Origin: Desulfobacteraceae bacterium Eth-SRB1
GTDB taxonomy: Bacteria > Desulfobacterota > Desulfobacteria > Desulfobacterales > ETH-SRB1
Reading direction: 5' to 3'
NCBI GenBank assembly: GCA_004193555.1
Contig: RPGP01000040.1
Span: 1,059,127 to 1,123,126 of the forward strand
Length of the DNA stretch: 64,000 nt
Below the pieces are notes generated by a model. That model searched no databases, had not been told where the DNA came from, and was given only the letters and a program-made list of their open reading frames with translations. Positions 9,215-18,150 of the stretch are shown piece by piece. Each line of letters opens with the position of its first letter. Position 1 is the first letter of the stretch. The position numbers and the translations under genes are program-made.

Positions 9215-10169
9215 CGCTCCTGAATGGACCATACTCAAACTTCTCAAATGGTCCACCTCATATTTTCAATCCCACAATATTGACAGCCCGAGGGCAGCAG
9301 CCGAAATACTCCTTGCACACGCCTTAAAATTGAAAAGGATAGATCTATACCTGCGTTACGATCAACCGCTTTGCAGCAACGAACTTGCTGTTTTTAAATC
9401 CTTAATACAAAGGAGACTGACAAAAGAGCCGGTGGCCTATATTGTAGGCGTAAAGGAATTCTATTCCATGGACATTGCTGTTACAAATGATGTTCTCATA
9501 CCGAGACCTGAAACCGAACATCTTGTTGAGGCGGCAATTGCGCTTCTCCCTGATAATTCAGGTTCTGATTTAAACTTCGAGAAAAAGCGTGTCTTAGAAC
9601 TTGGCACAGGTTCCGGAGCAACAGTTCTGGCTCTTGCATCCCAGCGGCCGGAGCATATATATTTTGCGTCAGATCGTTCCATAAAGGCCGTTGAAACAGC
9701 GAAAAGAAACGCAATACATCATAATCTTGACAGCAAAATATATTTTTTTGCATGCGATTGGTTTGCGCCCCTGAAGAATCATATCCGTTCCTTTCAGCCA
9801 CTCAGCCACTCAGCCACTCGACCACTCGATCACTCGATCACTCGACCATTCGATATGATTATATCAAATCCGCCCTATATACAAACTTTGGCGATTAGCC
9901 GGCTACAGCCTGAGATATATAAACATGAACCTCTTATGGCTTTTGATGGAGGAGAAGACGGTCTTTGCTGTCTCAGACATATTATCGGCAATGCTCATGA
10001 CTATCTCAAGCCTGGCGGCGGTCTTTTGCTTGAGATAGGTTATGACCAAAAAAATGAGGTGCGTAAGATAATAGATTTAAGTGGCAATTATGAACAGGTG
10101 TTTTTTATAAAAGACTATAGCGGGAACTATCGTGTAGTGCAAATGATGAAAAAGGGAGGTATAAAATAA
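9192..10169 (+). CDS. prmC: release factor glutamine methyltransferase PrmC, with an in-frame repeat insertion
   Basis: About 325 residues from ATG 9192, overlapping prfA by 23 bases; the exact start is uncertain because no Shine-Dalgarno is visible. N-terminal helical domain ([18 protein letters not shown]), SAM-binding motif ([18 protein letters not shown]) and catalytic NPPY ([11 protein letters not shown]) are all present. It N5-methylates the GGQ glutamine of release factors. Just before the NPPY strand, residues about 202-221 ([18 protein letters not shown]) are encoded by a run of CCACTCAG/ACTCGATC repeats at 9795-9855. The run is in frame and leaves the catalytic motif intact, so the gene is probably functional with a longer loop. 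Confidence 0.94.
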   Translation: MQSHSQISAPEWTILKLLKWSTSYFQSHNIDSPRAAAEILLAHALKLKRIDLYLRYDQPLCSNELAVFKSLIQRRLTKEPVAYIVGVKEFYSMDIAVTNDVLIPRPETEHLVEAAIALLPDNSGSDLNFEKKRVLELGTGSGATVLALASQRPEHIYFASDRSIKAVETAKRNAIHHNLDSKIYFFACDWFAPLKNHIRSFQPLSHSATRPLDHSITRPFDMIISNPPYIQTLAISRLQPEIYKHEPLMAFDGGEDGLCCLRHIIGNAHDYLKPGGGLLLEIGYDQKNEVRKIIDLSGNYEQVFFIKDYSGNYRVVQMMKKGGIK

Positions 10170-10176
10170 AAAAGTG

Positions 10177-10205
10177 TTGCGAAGCTTACTTGAGTTTGTT
10201 ATATA
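10177..10205 (+). promoter_or_regulatory. candidate sigma-70 promoter for rpsB operon
   Basis: TTGCGA at 10177-10182, 17-base spacer, TATATA at 10200-10205. It lies just after prmC and leaves a leader of about 105 bases before rpsB that contains a G/C-rich stretch (GGACCTGTTTCCCGGTGC). An S2-controlled leader is possible but was not recognised. Confidence 0.4.
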
Positions 10206-10319
10206 TCTTTGTTTAAAATAAATCGCACGTCCTTGGACCTGTTTCCCGGTGCTCCTGACGGGGTCGGAAGCGGGGTAGATTAGGGCGGAAGAAAAAACCA
10301 ACAAAAAGAGGGAGAAAAA

Positions 10320-11225
10320 ATGGCTTATATTACAATGAAGGAACTCCTGGAGGCAGGGGTGCATTTTGGTCATCAGACAAAGCGCTGGAATCCAAAGATG
10401 AAGCAATATATCTTTGGGGCAAGAAACGGTATCTATATTATCGATCTGCAAAAAACGGTTCGAATGTTTAAAACTGTTTATGATTTTGTAGTGGATATTG
10501 TGATGGACGGAAAGTCGGTTCTTTTTGTCGGCACTAAAAAGCAGGCGCGTGAGTCAATTTATGAAGAGGCTAATCGATGTGAGATGTTCTATATTCATAA
10601 CAGGTGGTTAGGGGGGATGCTGACAAATTTTAACACCATAAAAAAGAGCATAGACCGTCTTAACCATCTCAACAACATAACAAATGACGGGTCAATCAAC
10701 CTTTTCCCCAAAAAAGAGAGATTGAAGCTTGAAAAGGCAAGGGTGAAGTTAGATAACAACCTTGGAGGAATTCGTGAGATGAAAAGACTCCCGGGAGCTA
10801 TCTTTGTTGTTGACTCCAAAAATGAAGCAATTGCTGTGCGTGAAGGGAGACGTCTCAATATACCAATTATTGCGATTGTTGATACAAACTGTGATCCTGA
10901 TGAGATTGATTTAGTTATCCCCGGCAATGATGACGCCATACGAGCAATAAGGTTGATTTCGTCCAGGATTGCTGATGCATGCATTGAGGGAAAGCAGCGG
11001 ATGGTTGAGAAACAGCAGGCTGAAACAGATAAAGATATTGAAAGCAAACCAGAAACAGTATCTGTAAACACAGAATTGAAATCCGGTGAAAGGAAGGTAA
11101 TCTCGGACGGATCAGATGGACCTGTTGTAGAGATAATAAAAAAAACAAAGCCCGCAATTTTGCCTGAGACTGTTGATGCTTCTAATAACGATGAATCAGG
11201 AGAAGTCGCTGAGACCAACACCTAA
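10320..11225 (+). CDS. rpsB: 30S ribosomal protein S2
   Basis: 301 residues. The core is canonical: [68 protein letters not shown]. The E. coli protein has 241 residues; the extra C-terminal 60 or so (from about residue 240) are Glu/Lys/Thr rich and low in complexity, as in several deltaproteobacterial S2 proteins. RBS AGAGGGAG sits seven bases before the ATG. First gene of rpsB-tsf-pyrH-frr-uppS-cdsA-dxr-rseP. Confidence 0.97.
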   Translation: MAYITMKELLEAGVHFGHQTKRWNPKMKQYIFGARNGIYIIDLQKTVRMFKTVYDFVVDIVMDGKSVLFVGTKKQARESIYEEANRCEMFYIHNRWLGGMLTNFNTIKKSIDRLNHLNNITNDGSINLFPKKERLKLEKARVKLDNNLGGIREMKRLPGAIFVVDSKNEAIAVREGRRLNIPIIAIVDTNCDPDEIDLVIPGNDDAIRAIRLISSRIADACIEGKQRMVEKQQAETDKDIESKPETVSVNTELKSGERKVISDGSDGPVVEIIKKTKPAILPETVDASNNDESGEVAETNT

Positions 11226-11418
11226 ATTGATTGGTTCAATGGTTCAGGGTTCAATGATTATAATCTATTGACACCTATCACCTTATAACACAACACCCAG
11301 ATGGGTGAAACATGCGTGTTATCCCTGCCGAGGTATCATCTTTTTGATATCAGACAGTTGCTTTTCAACCGGGAACCGTGAACGTTGAACCGCTTAACCC
11401 AGGTAATAAAGGAGAATA

Positions 11419-12021
11419 ATGATGGGAATAATTAGCGCGGGAATGGTTAAGCAGCTCCGGGAAAAAACAGGAGCCGGCATTATGGATTGCAAGGAAGCCC
11501 TTACGGAGTGCGATGGCGATATCGACAGGTCCGTTGATTTTTTAAGAAAGAAAGGCATAGCTACAGCCGAAAAGAGAGCCGGAAAAGCTATGACGGAAGG
11601 CATAATTGAGTCTTATATACATATGGGCGGCAAATTAGGTGTTTTAGTTGAGGTTAACTGCGAAACAGATTTTGTTGCAAAGAATGACGATTTTAAGGAA
11701 TTTGCCAGGAATCTCGCTATGCATATTGCGGCTACAAACCCTGTGGGGATTTCACAGGAAGATGTTCCCGAAGAGGTAATCAATAAGGAAAGAGAAATAT
11801 ATCGCGCTCAGGCCCTTGAAACAGGCAAGCCTGAAAATATAGTTGACAAGATAGCAAATGGGAAACTGAGCAAATATTTCAAGGAAAACTGCCTGTTAAA
11901 CCAGGCTTACGTACGTGATCCGAATATAACTATAGCGGATCTTTTAAATGAGCTGATTGCAAAGATTGGTGAGAATATTTCCATTAGACGCTTTGTCCGT
12001 TTCCAGACAGGGGAGTCGTAA
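11419..12021 (+). CDS. tsf: translation elongation factor Ts
   Basis: 200 residues, the short form of EF-Ts that lacks part of the coiled-coil domain found in E. coli (283 residues). Diagnostic N-terminus VKQLREKTGAGIMDCKEAL and core LVEVNCETDFVAKNDDF. It exchanges nucleotide on EF-Tu. Two adjacent ATGs (11419 and 11422) follow AAAGGAG; the second has the better spacing. The 193-base gap before it carries GGTTCAATG/AACCGTGAACG oligo-repeats and no gene. Confidence 0.96.
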   Translation: MMGIISAGMVKQLREKTGAGIMDCKEALTECDGDIDRSVDFLRKKGIATAEKRAGKAMTEGIIESYIHMGGKLGVLVEVNCETDFVAKNDDFKEFARNLAMHIAATNPVGISQEDVPEEVINKEREIYRAQALETGKPENIVDKIANGKLSKYFKENCLLNQAYVRDPNITIADLLNELIAKIGENISIRRFVRFQTGES

Positions 12022-12024
12022 GCC

Positions 12025-12741
12025 TTGGCATTTCCAAAGTATAAAAGAATTTTGTTGAAATTAAGCGGCGAAGCCCTGATGGGAGATCATGGCTTTGGAA
12101 TCAGCCAGGATGTAATGAAGTATATTGCAGATGAGGTGCGTTCGACATTTGATCTTGGTGTTCAGGTGGCCATAGTTGTCGGCGGCGGCAATATTTTCAG
12201 GGGAGTTGCCGCCAGTTCATACGGCATGGATCGGACATCTGCCGATCATATGGGGATGCTGGCCACAGTGATCAACAGTCTGGCGCTTCAGGATGCTTTA
12301 GAGAAGAAAGGTATGCAGACCCGTGTTCAGTCTGCCATATCGATGCATGAAGTGGCTGAACCGTATATACTCCGTAAAGCTGTCCGCCATCTGGAGAAAG
12401 GGCGCGTTGTGATATTTGCGGCAGGCACAGGCAACCCCTACTTTACAACAGATACAGCCGCGGTCTTAAGGGCTCAGGAAATTCATGCTGAAATACTTTT
12501 AAAGGCCACCAAGGTTGACGGTCTTTACGATTCAGACCCCCTTGTTAACGCTGATGCCAAATTTATAAAAAAAATCAGCTACATGAATGTTCTTGAAAAG
12601 CAGCTTAAAGTCATGGATATGACAGCGATCTCCCTGGCCATGGACAATCAGCTCCCTATCGTTGTTTTTAATTTAAAAGACAGGGAAAATATCAGAAAGG
12701 TTGTATGCGGAGAGGAGGTCGGCACACTTATTAATGGTTGA
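12025..12741 (+). CDS. pyrH: UMP kinase (TTG start)
   Basis: 238 residues. Motifs of the bacterial hexameric UMP kinase: [67 protein letters not shown]. It phosphorylates UMP to UDP in pyrimidine synthesis. The start codon is TTG at 12025: GGGGAG at 12010-12015 sits nine bases upstream, directly over the end of tsf, and no ATG is available before the conserved core. The gap to tsf is only three bases, suggesting translational coupling. Confidence 0.97.
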   Translation: MAFPKYKRILLKLSGEALMGDHGFGISQDVMKYIADEVRSTFDLGVQVAIVVGGGNIFRGVAASSYGMDRTSADHMGMLATVINSLALQDALEKKGMQTRVQSAISMHEVAEPYILRKAVRHLEKGRVVIFAAGTGNPYFTTDTAAVLRAQEIHAEILLKATKVDGLYDSDPLVNADAKFIKKISYMNVLEKQLKVMDMTAISLAMDNQLPIVVFNLKDRENIRKVVCGEEVGTLING

Positions 12742-12795
12742 GTAGTCGAGTAGGGAATTAGTCGAGCAGGGAGAATAGTCAAGTAGTCGAGAGGC
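12740..12795. repeat. degenerate AGTCGAG(T/C)AG repeat run
   Basis: Units AGTAGTCGAG, TTAGTCGAGC and AGTCAAGTAGTCGAG directly after the pyrH stop. The same family is seen at 22186-22218 and 34331-34350, and, reading ACTCGACC, inside prmC. The remaining 170 bases to frr hold nothing else recognisable. Confidence 0.6.
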
Positions 12796-12966
12796 CACGA
12801 CTGAAGTGATTATACTTTACACCCCTATAAACTGCGGTTTTTAAAACTGTCATAATGATAAAGAATAAAATTAAACCATGAAGATTATTAATACTTTTAT
12901 AATTTCTTAGTGCTTTTCGTGGTAAAAAACATAAAATTATGATTGTTTACAGTACAGGTGAAAGAG

Positions 12967-13524
12967 ATGATTGAAACAATGTATCAAGAAACAAGAGATG
13001 GGATGGGCAAGTCAATATCTTCCCTGAAAAATGAATTGATGAAATTAAGAACAGGTCGTGCGTCGCTTTCTCTGTTTGACGGAATACGGGTTGATTACTA
13101 TGGCACGCTTACGCCTATTAACCAGATGGCCTCCCTTTCCATTCCTGAAAGCCGTCTTATCACCATACAGCCATGGGATGTTACTGTAATCAAGGAAATC
13201 GAAAAAGCTATATTAAAATCAGACCTCGGCCTTACTCCTTCAAGCGACGGTAAGATTATTCGTATATCCGTTCCACCACTTACAGAAGAAAGACGAAAGC
13301 AGCTTGTCAAGGTCGTTCACAAAACATGCGAAGATTATAAGGTCGCGGTGCGTAATATCAGGCGTGATTCAAATGAGCTGTTAAAAAGTTTAAAAAAGGA
13401 CGGCGAGATTTCTGAAGATGATGCTTTCAAGGCACAGGATCAGGTACAGAAGATAACAGATAAGTATATAACGCTTATCGATGATACATATAAAGAAAAA
13501 GAGAAAGAAATTCTTGAATTCTAA
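12967..13524 (+). CDS. frr: ribosome recycling factor
   Basis: 185 residues from ATG 12967 (MIETMYQETRDGMGKSIS), exactly the usual family length, with AGGTGA spaced seven bases upstream. An in-frame TTG at 12943 would add eight unlike residues. Conserved core LRTGRASLSLFDGIRVDYYG, SIPESRLITIQPWD and PPLTEERRKQLVK. It splits post-termination ribosomes together with EF-G. Confidence 0.97.
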   Translation: MIETMYQETRDGMGKSISSLKNELMKLRTGRASLSLFDGIRVDYYGTLTPINQMASLSIPESRLITIQPWDVTVIKEIEKAILKSDLGLTPSSDGKIIRISVPPLTEERRKQLVKVVHKTCEDYKVAVRNIRRDSNELLKSLKKDGEISEDDAFKAQDQVQKITDKYITLIDDTYKEKEKEILEF

Positions 13525-14260
13525 CACAGATTCCTCTCTTCAAACAGACCTTGATACTGCAAACCTTCCCTCCCATGTAGCAATTATTATGGATGGCAAT
13601 GGTAGGTGGGCAAAGAGACGTCTGTTAAACCGTATTCAAGGGCATGAAAAGGGCGCTGAAGCAGTTCGAACAATTGTTGAATGCTGCCGTGAAATGGGAA
13701 TTTCCATCCTCACCCTGTATGCTTTTTCCACTGAAAACTGGCAGCGGCCCAAAATAGAAGTAGCGGCTCTAATGACCCTTCTCGCAAAATTTTTAGAGTC
13801 AGAGCAAAAAAATATGCTGGATAATAATATCCGCCTAAACGCAATAGGGCAGATAGAGCGTCTGCCGGAACATGTGCGGCGAGTGCTTCATGAAACAATG
13901 ACTTTAACGAAAAATAATAACGGCATGCTTCTTAATCTTGCATTGAGCTATGGGGGACGGGCAGAGATAGTCAGAATGGTTCGGGATGTCGCGATAAAAG
14001 CAAAGGAAGGCGGGATCGATCCTGATTCAATAACATACGATGTTGTATCTGATCACCTGTATACAAAAGGGATGCCGGATCCTGACCTGTTGATCAGAAC
14101 CAGCGGGGAAATGCGCATAAGCAATTTTTTGCTGTGTCAAATTGCATACACCGAAATTTTTGTTACCGACACCTTGTGGCCGGATTTTAACAGGGAAGAG
14201 TTTTTGCGCATTCTGCAGCACTATCAACACCGTGAACGCAGATTCGGCAGGACCGGCTAG
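13481..14260 (+). CDS. uppS: isoprenyl transferase (undecaprenyl diphosphate synthase)
   Basis: Signature SHVAIIMDGNGRWAKRR with the catalytic Asp, TLYAFSTENWQRP, and the C-terminal PDPDLLIRTSGEMRISNFLL. A cis-prenyltransferase that makes the C55 lipid carrier for peptidoglycan and O-antigen. The ATG at 13481 overlaps frr by 44 bases and lacks a clear RBS; TTG at 13514 (overlap 11 bases, giving about 21 residues before the signature) is an equally good start. Length 248-259 residues is normal. Confidence 0.95.
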   Translation: MIHIKKKRKKFLNSNTDSSLQTDLDTANLPSHVAIIMDGNGRWAKRRLLNRIQGHEKGAEAVRTIVECCREMGISILTLYAFSTENWQRPKIEVAALMTLLAKFLESEQKNMLDNNIRLNAIGQIERLPEHVRRVLHETMTLTKNNNGMLLNLALSYGGRAEIVRMVRDVAIKAKEGGIDPDSITYDVVSDHLYTKGMPDPDLLIRTSGEMRISNFLLCQIAYTEIFVTDTLWPDFNREEFLRILQHYQHRERRFGRTG

Positions 14261-14446
14261 CCAGTAGGGAGTAGGCAGAGCGAGGACTTATGATTGTCGA
14301 TACGCGGCGCAAGCGCCTGCGCTGTGCGTTGAAAAGATAGAATTACATCAATCAACAATCAACAATGCAAAGAGATCAGAGAACCGGCAACCTTGAACCG
14401 TGAACCTTATAACCCAGACCGAAGGGATTGCAGTCAATAATAAATA

Positions 14447-14743
14447 ACTCAAGTTTCGCACCCTTTAATTTAGCCGAAGCGTTAGACGGTAAGGGCTAAA
14501 AATAAATTTTAAGGCGAAACATACTACCTGTGGTTTTAACAACGGCGCCAATCAATTAAGTATAAGATTGATGCTTAATACGTTGTTAAATTCAATATGT
14601 TATATCTCCTTTGCGCCTGATCGTAATGTATGTCGCACAGGGTGCTGTTTACAAGATATAAGCAAATGAATTCGCTGTAAAAATGTTATTTTCAACCCTT
14701 ACCGTCTTGACATTCCTAAAAATTAAGGGTGCGAAACTTGAGT
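14447..14743 (+). mobile_element. MITE-like element with long terminal inverted repeats
   Basis: 297 bases. The left end ACTCAAGTTTCGCACCC(T)TTAATTT is matched by the right end AAATTAAGGGTGCGAAACTTGAGT in inverse orientation. A second inner inverted pair, GACGGTAAGGG (about 14484) and CCCTTACCGTC (about 14695), extends the arms to some 50 bases. AAATA flanks both ends (14442-14446 and 14744-14748), a likely 5-bp target duplication. There is no open frame of useful size, so any transposase must act in trans. It is inserted inside the uppS-cdsA interval of an otherwise tight operon and ends 22 bases before cdsA. A truncated copy lies at 6185-6436. Confidence 0.85.
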
Positions 14744-14765
14744 AAATAATTTTTACGAGGTCTGT

Positions 14766-15620
14766 ATGCATTTAAAACGTTGGCTTACAGCTATTGCAGC
14801 TCTTCCATTACTTTTTTGGGTGATTCTCAAAGGAGGGCATCTTCTTTTTGCCGCATTAATTGTCATAGCAGCTATTTTATCTTTGGATGAGTATTTTAGT
14901 ATAGTTTTAAATGACAGAGCCAAAACCAAAGACCCAACATCTAAAGCACAAAGTCCAAACAGACTCTATCTTAAGGTTTCTGCTTTTATTATCGGGCTAA
15001 TGATAATTTTGGCCGCATTTAACAATTTATTCGATGTTATGATCGGCCTTGTTATTTTGAATGTTGTGCTTTCCAGCTTGTATTTGTTGCGGAAATTCAG
15101 GTCTGATCCATTAGCTTTAGAAATAATTGCAAAGCAGGTTATGGGTATTATATACATACCATTATTTCTCTCCTGCCTTGTTTTGATACGAAACGGCCCT
15201 GATGGAGTCAAATGGGTTTTCTTACTGTTATTGCTTGTTTTTGCATGTGATACAGGAGCATACTATATCGGCACATATATGGGACGCCGTAAACTTTGCC
15301 CTTCAATAAGTCACGGAAAGACCGTTGAAGGTTCTATCGGAGGGATTGCCGCAAGTCTTGGAGCAGGCCTGATTTTTAAGAATTTTTTTCTGCCGCAAAT
15401 GCCGTGGGGATATATCATACTTTTTTGCCTTTCCATTGCCGCAGCAGGGCAGGTGGGCGACTTGTTCGAATCAGCTCTCAAGCGGTCAGCAAACGTTAAA
15501 GATTCCGGTGTAATCCTTCCCGGCCATGGAGGTATCCTGGATCGTATCGATGCGTTGTTGTTTGCAGCGCCTGTGGCCTATTTTTTAAAGGAATATTTAT
15601 TTTCAAGTGCCTTAAAGTGA
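14766..15620 (+). CDS. cdsA: phosphatidate cytidylyltransferase (CDP-diacylglycerol synthase)
   Basis: 284 residues with about eight hydrophobic segments. The C-terminal CDP-alcohol signature is complete: SALKRSANVKDSGVILPGHG followed by GILDRIDALLF, and KTVEGSIGGI precedes it. It makes CDP-diacylglycerol at the inner membrane for phospholipid synthesis. Residues about 51-66 (AKTKDPTSKAQSPNR), between the first hydrophobic segments, are coded by a CCAAAAC/CCCAACA-like repeat run, probably an insertion in a loop. The last codons (SALK-stop) lie in the AAAGTGCCT repeat element that begins at 15606. RBS ACGAGG. Confidence 0.95.
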   Translation: MHLKRWLTAIAALPLLFWVILKGGHLLFAALIVIAAILSLDEYFSIVLNDRAKTKDPTSKAQSPNRLYLKVSAFIIGLMIILAAFNNLFDVMIGLVILNVVLSSLYLLRKFRSDPLALEIIAKQVMGIIYIPLFLSCLVLIRNGPDGVKWVFLLLLLVFACDTGAYYIGTYMGRRKLCPSISHGKTVEGSIGGIAASLGAGLIFKNFFLPQMPWGYIILFCLSIAAAGQVGDLFESALKRSANVKDSGVILPGHGGILDRIDALLFAAPVAYFLKEYLFSSALK

Positions 15621-15845
15621 GCTAAAGTATGTTAAAGTGCCTAAAGCCCGCCCTGGTGCGACACGTTAGTATATTTGGATATCCAATGCATCATTCTAAG
15701 ACTGACTTTTTTTTACTGTATAGTAGTTGTGACCGGTCTGGGCCAGGGTTATGGAGTCGCTTCGCTCCATTATTTTACATACAATTAGCAGCACCGAAGG
15801 TGCATTCCTTAACTTTAGGCATTTTAGGCGCTTTAGTTCACTTAT
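15606..15845 (+). repeat. composite repeat: AAAGTGCCT arms around core A, copy 1
   Basis: Left arm of degenerate AAAGTGCCT/AAAGTGAGCT units (15606-15650), a core of about 150 bases containing GGATATCCAATGCATCATTC and GGAGTCGCTTCGCTCC, and a right arm of the inverse units (CTTTAGGCATTTTAGGC, 15811-15845). The whole element recurs in inverted orientation at 25762-25996. It overlaps the end of cdsA and stops 15 bases before dxr. Confidence 0.85.
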
Positions 15846-15860
15846 AACTTTTACTATACT

Positions 15861-17015
15861 ATGAAATATCTTTCCATACTGGGTTCTACAGGATCAGTGG
15901 GTTGCAATGCTCTTGAGATAGCGGGAAAATTCCCTGAGCGCTTTGCTGTAAAGGCGCTGTCAGCAGCGCATAATGTTGAACTGTTAGCTGGACAGATTAA
16001 GAAGTTCCGCCCGGAAATAGCAGTGGTTCTAAATGCAAGCAGAGCTCTTGAGCTGAAAAGTAGGCTTCCTGCCGGCATTTCTGTTGAAATAATGCATGGC
16101 CAGGATGGATACAGGGCTGCGGCCACACATTCATCTGTTGATATGGTTGTTGTTGCAATTGTGGGAGCTGCCGGTCTGATACCGACCCTGGCCGCGATAG
16201 AGGCAGGCAAGGACATCGCCCTGGCCAATAAGGAAACCATTGTGATGGCGGGCGAAATCGTTTCAAAAACGGCGGCTCAAAAAAACGTAAAGATACTGCC
16301 AATCGACAGCGAGCACAGCGCAATTTTTCAATGCATTGTGGGACACCGGAAGGAGGACCTTGACAAAATACTCCTGACAGCTTCAGGTGGACCTTTTTTA
16401 CACAAACCTGAAAAAGAATTTTCAAAAATAACACCGGAGGATGCCCTGAATCATCCAATATGGCGTATGGGCAAAAAGATCAGCGTGGACTCAGCGACTC
16501 TTATGAACAAAGGGCTTGAGGTCATAGAGGCAAAATCTCTTTTTACGGTTTCTCAGGATATGATTAAGGTCTTAATTCACCCGCAAAGTGTTATTCATTC
16601 AATGGTTTCATACAGAGATGGCTCGGTAATTGCCCAGTTAGGCATTCCGGATATGAAAACAGCCATTGCATATGCCATATCATATCCTGAACGTCTTCCC
16701 CTTGAGCAACCGATACCGGATTTTCTTAATATTGAGGCTCTTACCTTTGAGCAGCCGGATTCAGGAAAATTTCCATGTCTTGATCTGGCTTATAATGCTT
16801 GCAGAGCCGGTGGAACGATGCCTGTGGTACTTAATGCGTCAAACGAAGTGGCAGTGGAGTCATTTTTAATGCAGAGAATATCATTTGTCAAAATTCCGGA
16901 AATTATCAGCAAAACAATGGATAAACATTCTGTTGTTGTAAATCCGGCGCTTTCCGACATTATCGAGACTGACAGGTGGGCAAGGGAAACAGCGTATAAA
17001 ATGGTAAAATTATGA
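15861..17015 (+). CDS. dxr: 1-deoxy-D-xylulose 5-phosphate reductoisomerase
   Basis: 384 residues. NADPH-binding start MKYLSILGSTGSVGCNALEI, ANKETIVMAGEIV, metal/substrate site PIDSEHSAIFQC, ASGGPF, MGKKISVDSATLMNKGLE and HPQSVIHSMV are all in place. It commits carbon to the MEP route of isoprenoid synthesis, feeding the uppS product upstream in the same operon. The stop overlaps the rseP start (ATGA). No strong RBS; the start lies just downstream of the repeat element. Confidence 0.97.
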   Translation: MKYLSILGSTGSVGCNALEIAGKFPERFAVKALSAAHNVELLAGQIKKFRPEIAVVLNASRALELKSRLPAGISVEIMHGQDGYRAAATHSSVDMVVVAIVGAAGLIPTLAAIEAGKDIALANKETIVMAGEIVSKTAAQKNVKILPIDSEHSAIFQCIVGHRKEDLDKILLTASGGPFLHKPEKEFSKITPEDALNHPIWRMGKKISVDSATLMNKGLEVIEAKSLFTVSQDMIKVLIHPQSVIHSMVSYRDGSVIAQLGIPDMKTAIAYAISYPERLPLEQPIPDFLNIEALTFEQPDSGKFPCLDLAYNACRAGGTMPVVLNASNEVAVESFLMQRISFVKIPEIISKTMDKHSVVVNPALSDIIETDRWARETAYKMVKL

Positions 17016-18079
17016 CCACAACCATTTTTTCTTTTGTTGTCGTATTAGGCATTCTTATATTTTTCCATGAACTGGGTCATTTCCTTGTCGCCAAGCTGTT
17101 TGGTGTCGGGGTGGAGAAATTTTCATTGGGGTTTGGCCCTAAACTTATCGGAAAAAAGATCGGCAGTACCAATTATATTCTTTCAGCCATACCTCTTGGC
17201 GGATATGTAAAGATGGTAGGTGAAAACCCCGGAGCTGATATCGATTCCGCTGATATATCTGTTTCATTTTCACATAAGCATGTATTTAAACGGATTTTAA
17301 TTGTTGCGGCGGGCCCTTTTTTTAATTTTTTTCTCGCCATGATTATATTTTTCGGGATTTTTCAGATTTCAGGAGCTTTTTTATTAAAGCCTTCCATTGG
17401 AGAAGTAAAAGAAGATTCACCTGCCTGCATGGCTGGGCTGCAGAAAGACGATCTGATTGTAGCGATTGACGGATCAGCCATCGAAAGCTGGGAAGAAATG
17501 GCAAGTGTTATTACCGGCAGCAAAGGCAGAAGAATTGCATTAAGTGTGCGCCGGGGCGAATCAATTGTTGCTGTTGATATTATGCCGGAGCTTGTAACGA
17601 CAAAAAACCTGTTTGGTGATGATATTAAGCGTTATGTAATAGGCATTACAGCATCCGGAGATGTATTTTCAAAGGATTTAACTCTGTTTCAGGCTTTTTC
17701 AGAAAGTATAAACCAGACATATAATATTTCCAAATTAGTTGTAATTAGTATTGTTAAAATGATACAGGGAACTATTTCTGTAAAAACCATAGGCGGTCCA
17801 ATCATGATCGCTGAGATGGCAGGACAGCAGGCAAGGCAGGGGGCTGTCAACTTTATTTTTTTTATTGCGCTTCTAAGCGTTAATCTTGGCATTCTCAACA
17901 TTCTTCCCATACCGGTTTTAGACGGCGGCCACCTGGTTTTCTTTTTTATTGAGGCGGTGACAGGACGTCCGGTAAGCATAAGAGTTCGTGAAATTGCTCA
18001 ACAGGCAGGCATCGTTATATTACTATTGCTTATGGTCTTTGTGTTTTATAATGACATCACCCGAATATTTTTTAATTAA
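17012..18079 (+). CDS. rseP: site-2 protease RseP
   Basis: 355 residues. HELGH zinc-protease motif in the first membrane helix (ILIFFHELGHFLVAKLFGVG), one PDZ domain (IGEVKEDSPACMAGLQKDDLI, about residues 130-200; E. coli has two), and the second catalytic motif NILPIPVLDGGHLVFF near residue 300. Cleaves anti-sigma factors and signal-peptide remnants within the inner membrane. Four-base overlap with dxr. Confidence 0.96.
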   Translation: MTTTIFSFVVVLGILIFFHELGHFLVAKLFGVGVEKFSLGFGPKLIGKKIGSTNYILSAIPLGGYVKMVGENPGADIDSADISVSFSHKHVFKRILIVAAGPFFNFFLAMIIFFGIFQISGAFLLKPSIGEVKEDSPACMAGLQKDDLIVAIDGSAIESWEEMASVITGSKGRRIALSVRRGESIVAVDIMPELVTTKNLFGDDIKRYVIGITASGDVFSKDLTLFQAFSESINQTYNISKLVVISIVKMIQGTISVKTIGGPIMIAEMAGQQARQGAVNFIFFIALLSVNLGILNILPIPVLDGGHLVFFFIEAVTGRPVSIRVREIAQQAGIVILLLLMVFVFYNDITRIFFN

Positions 18080-18150
18080 CATTGATGAATTCGACTTACG
18101 AGTTCATTAACATTAACCCGCAACTTGTAACTCGCAAAACCGAACTCATT

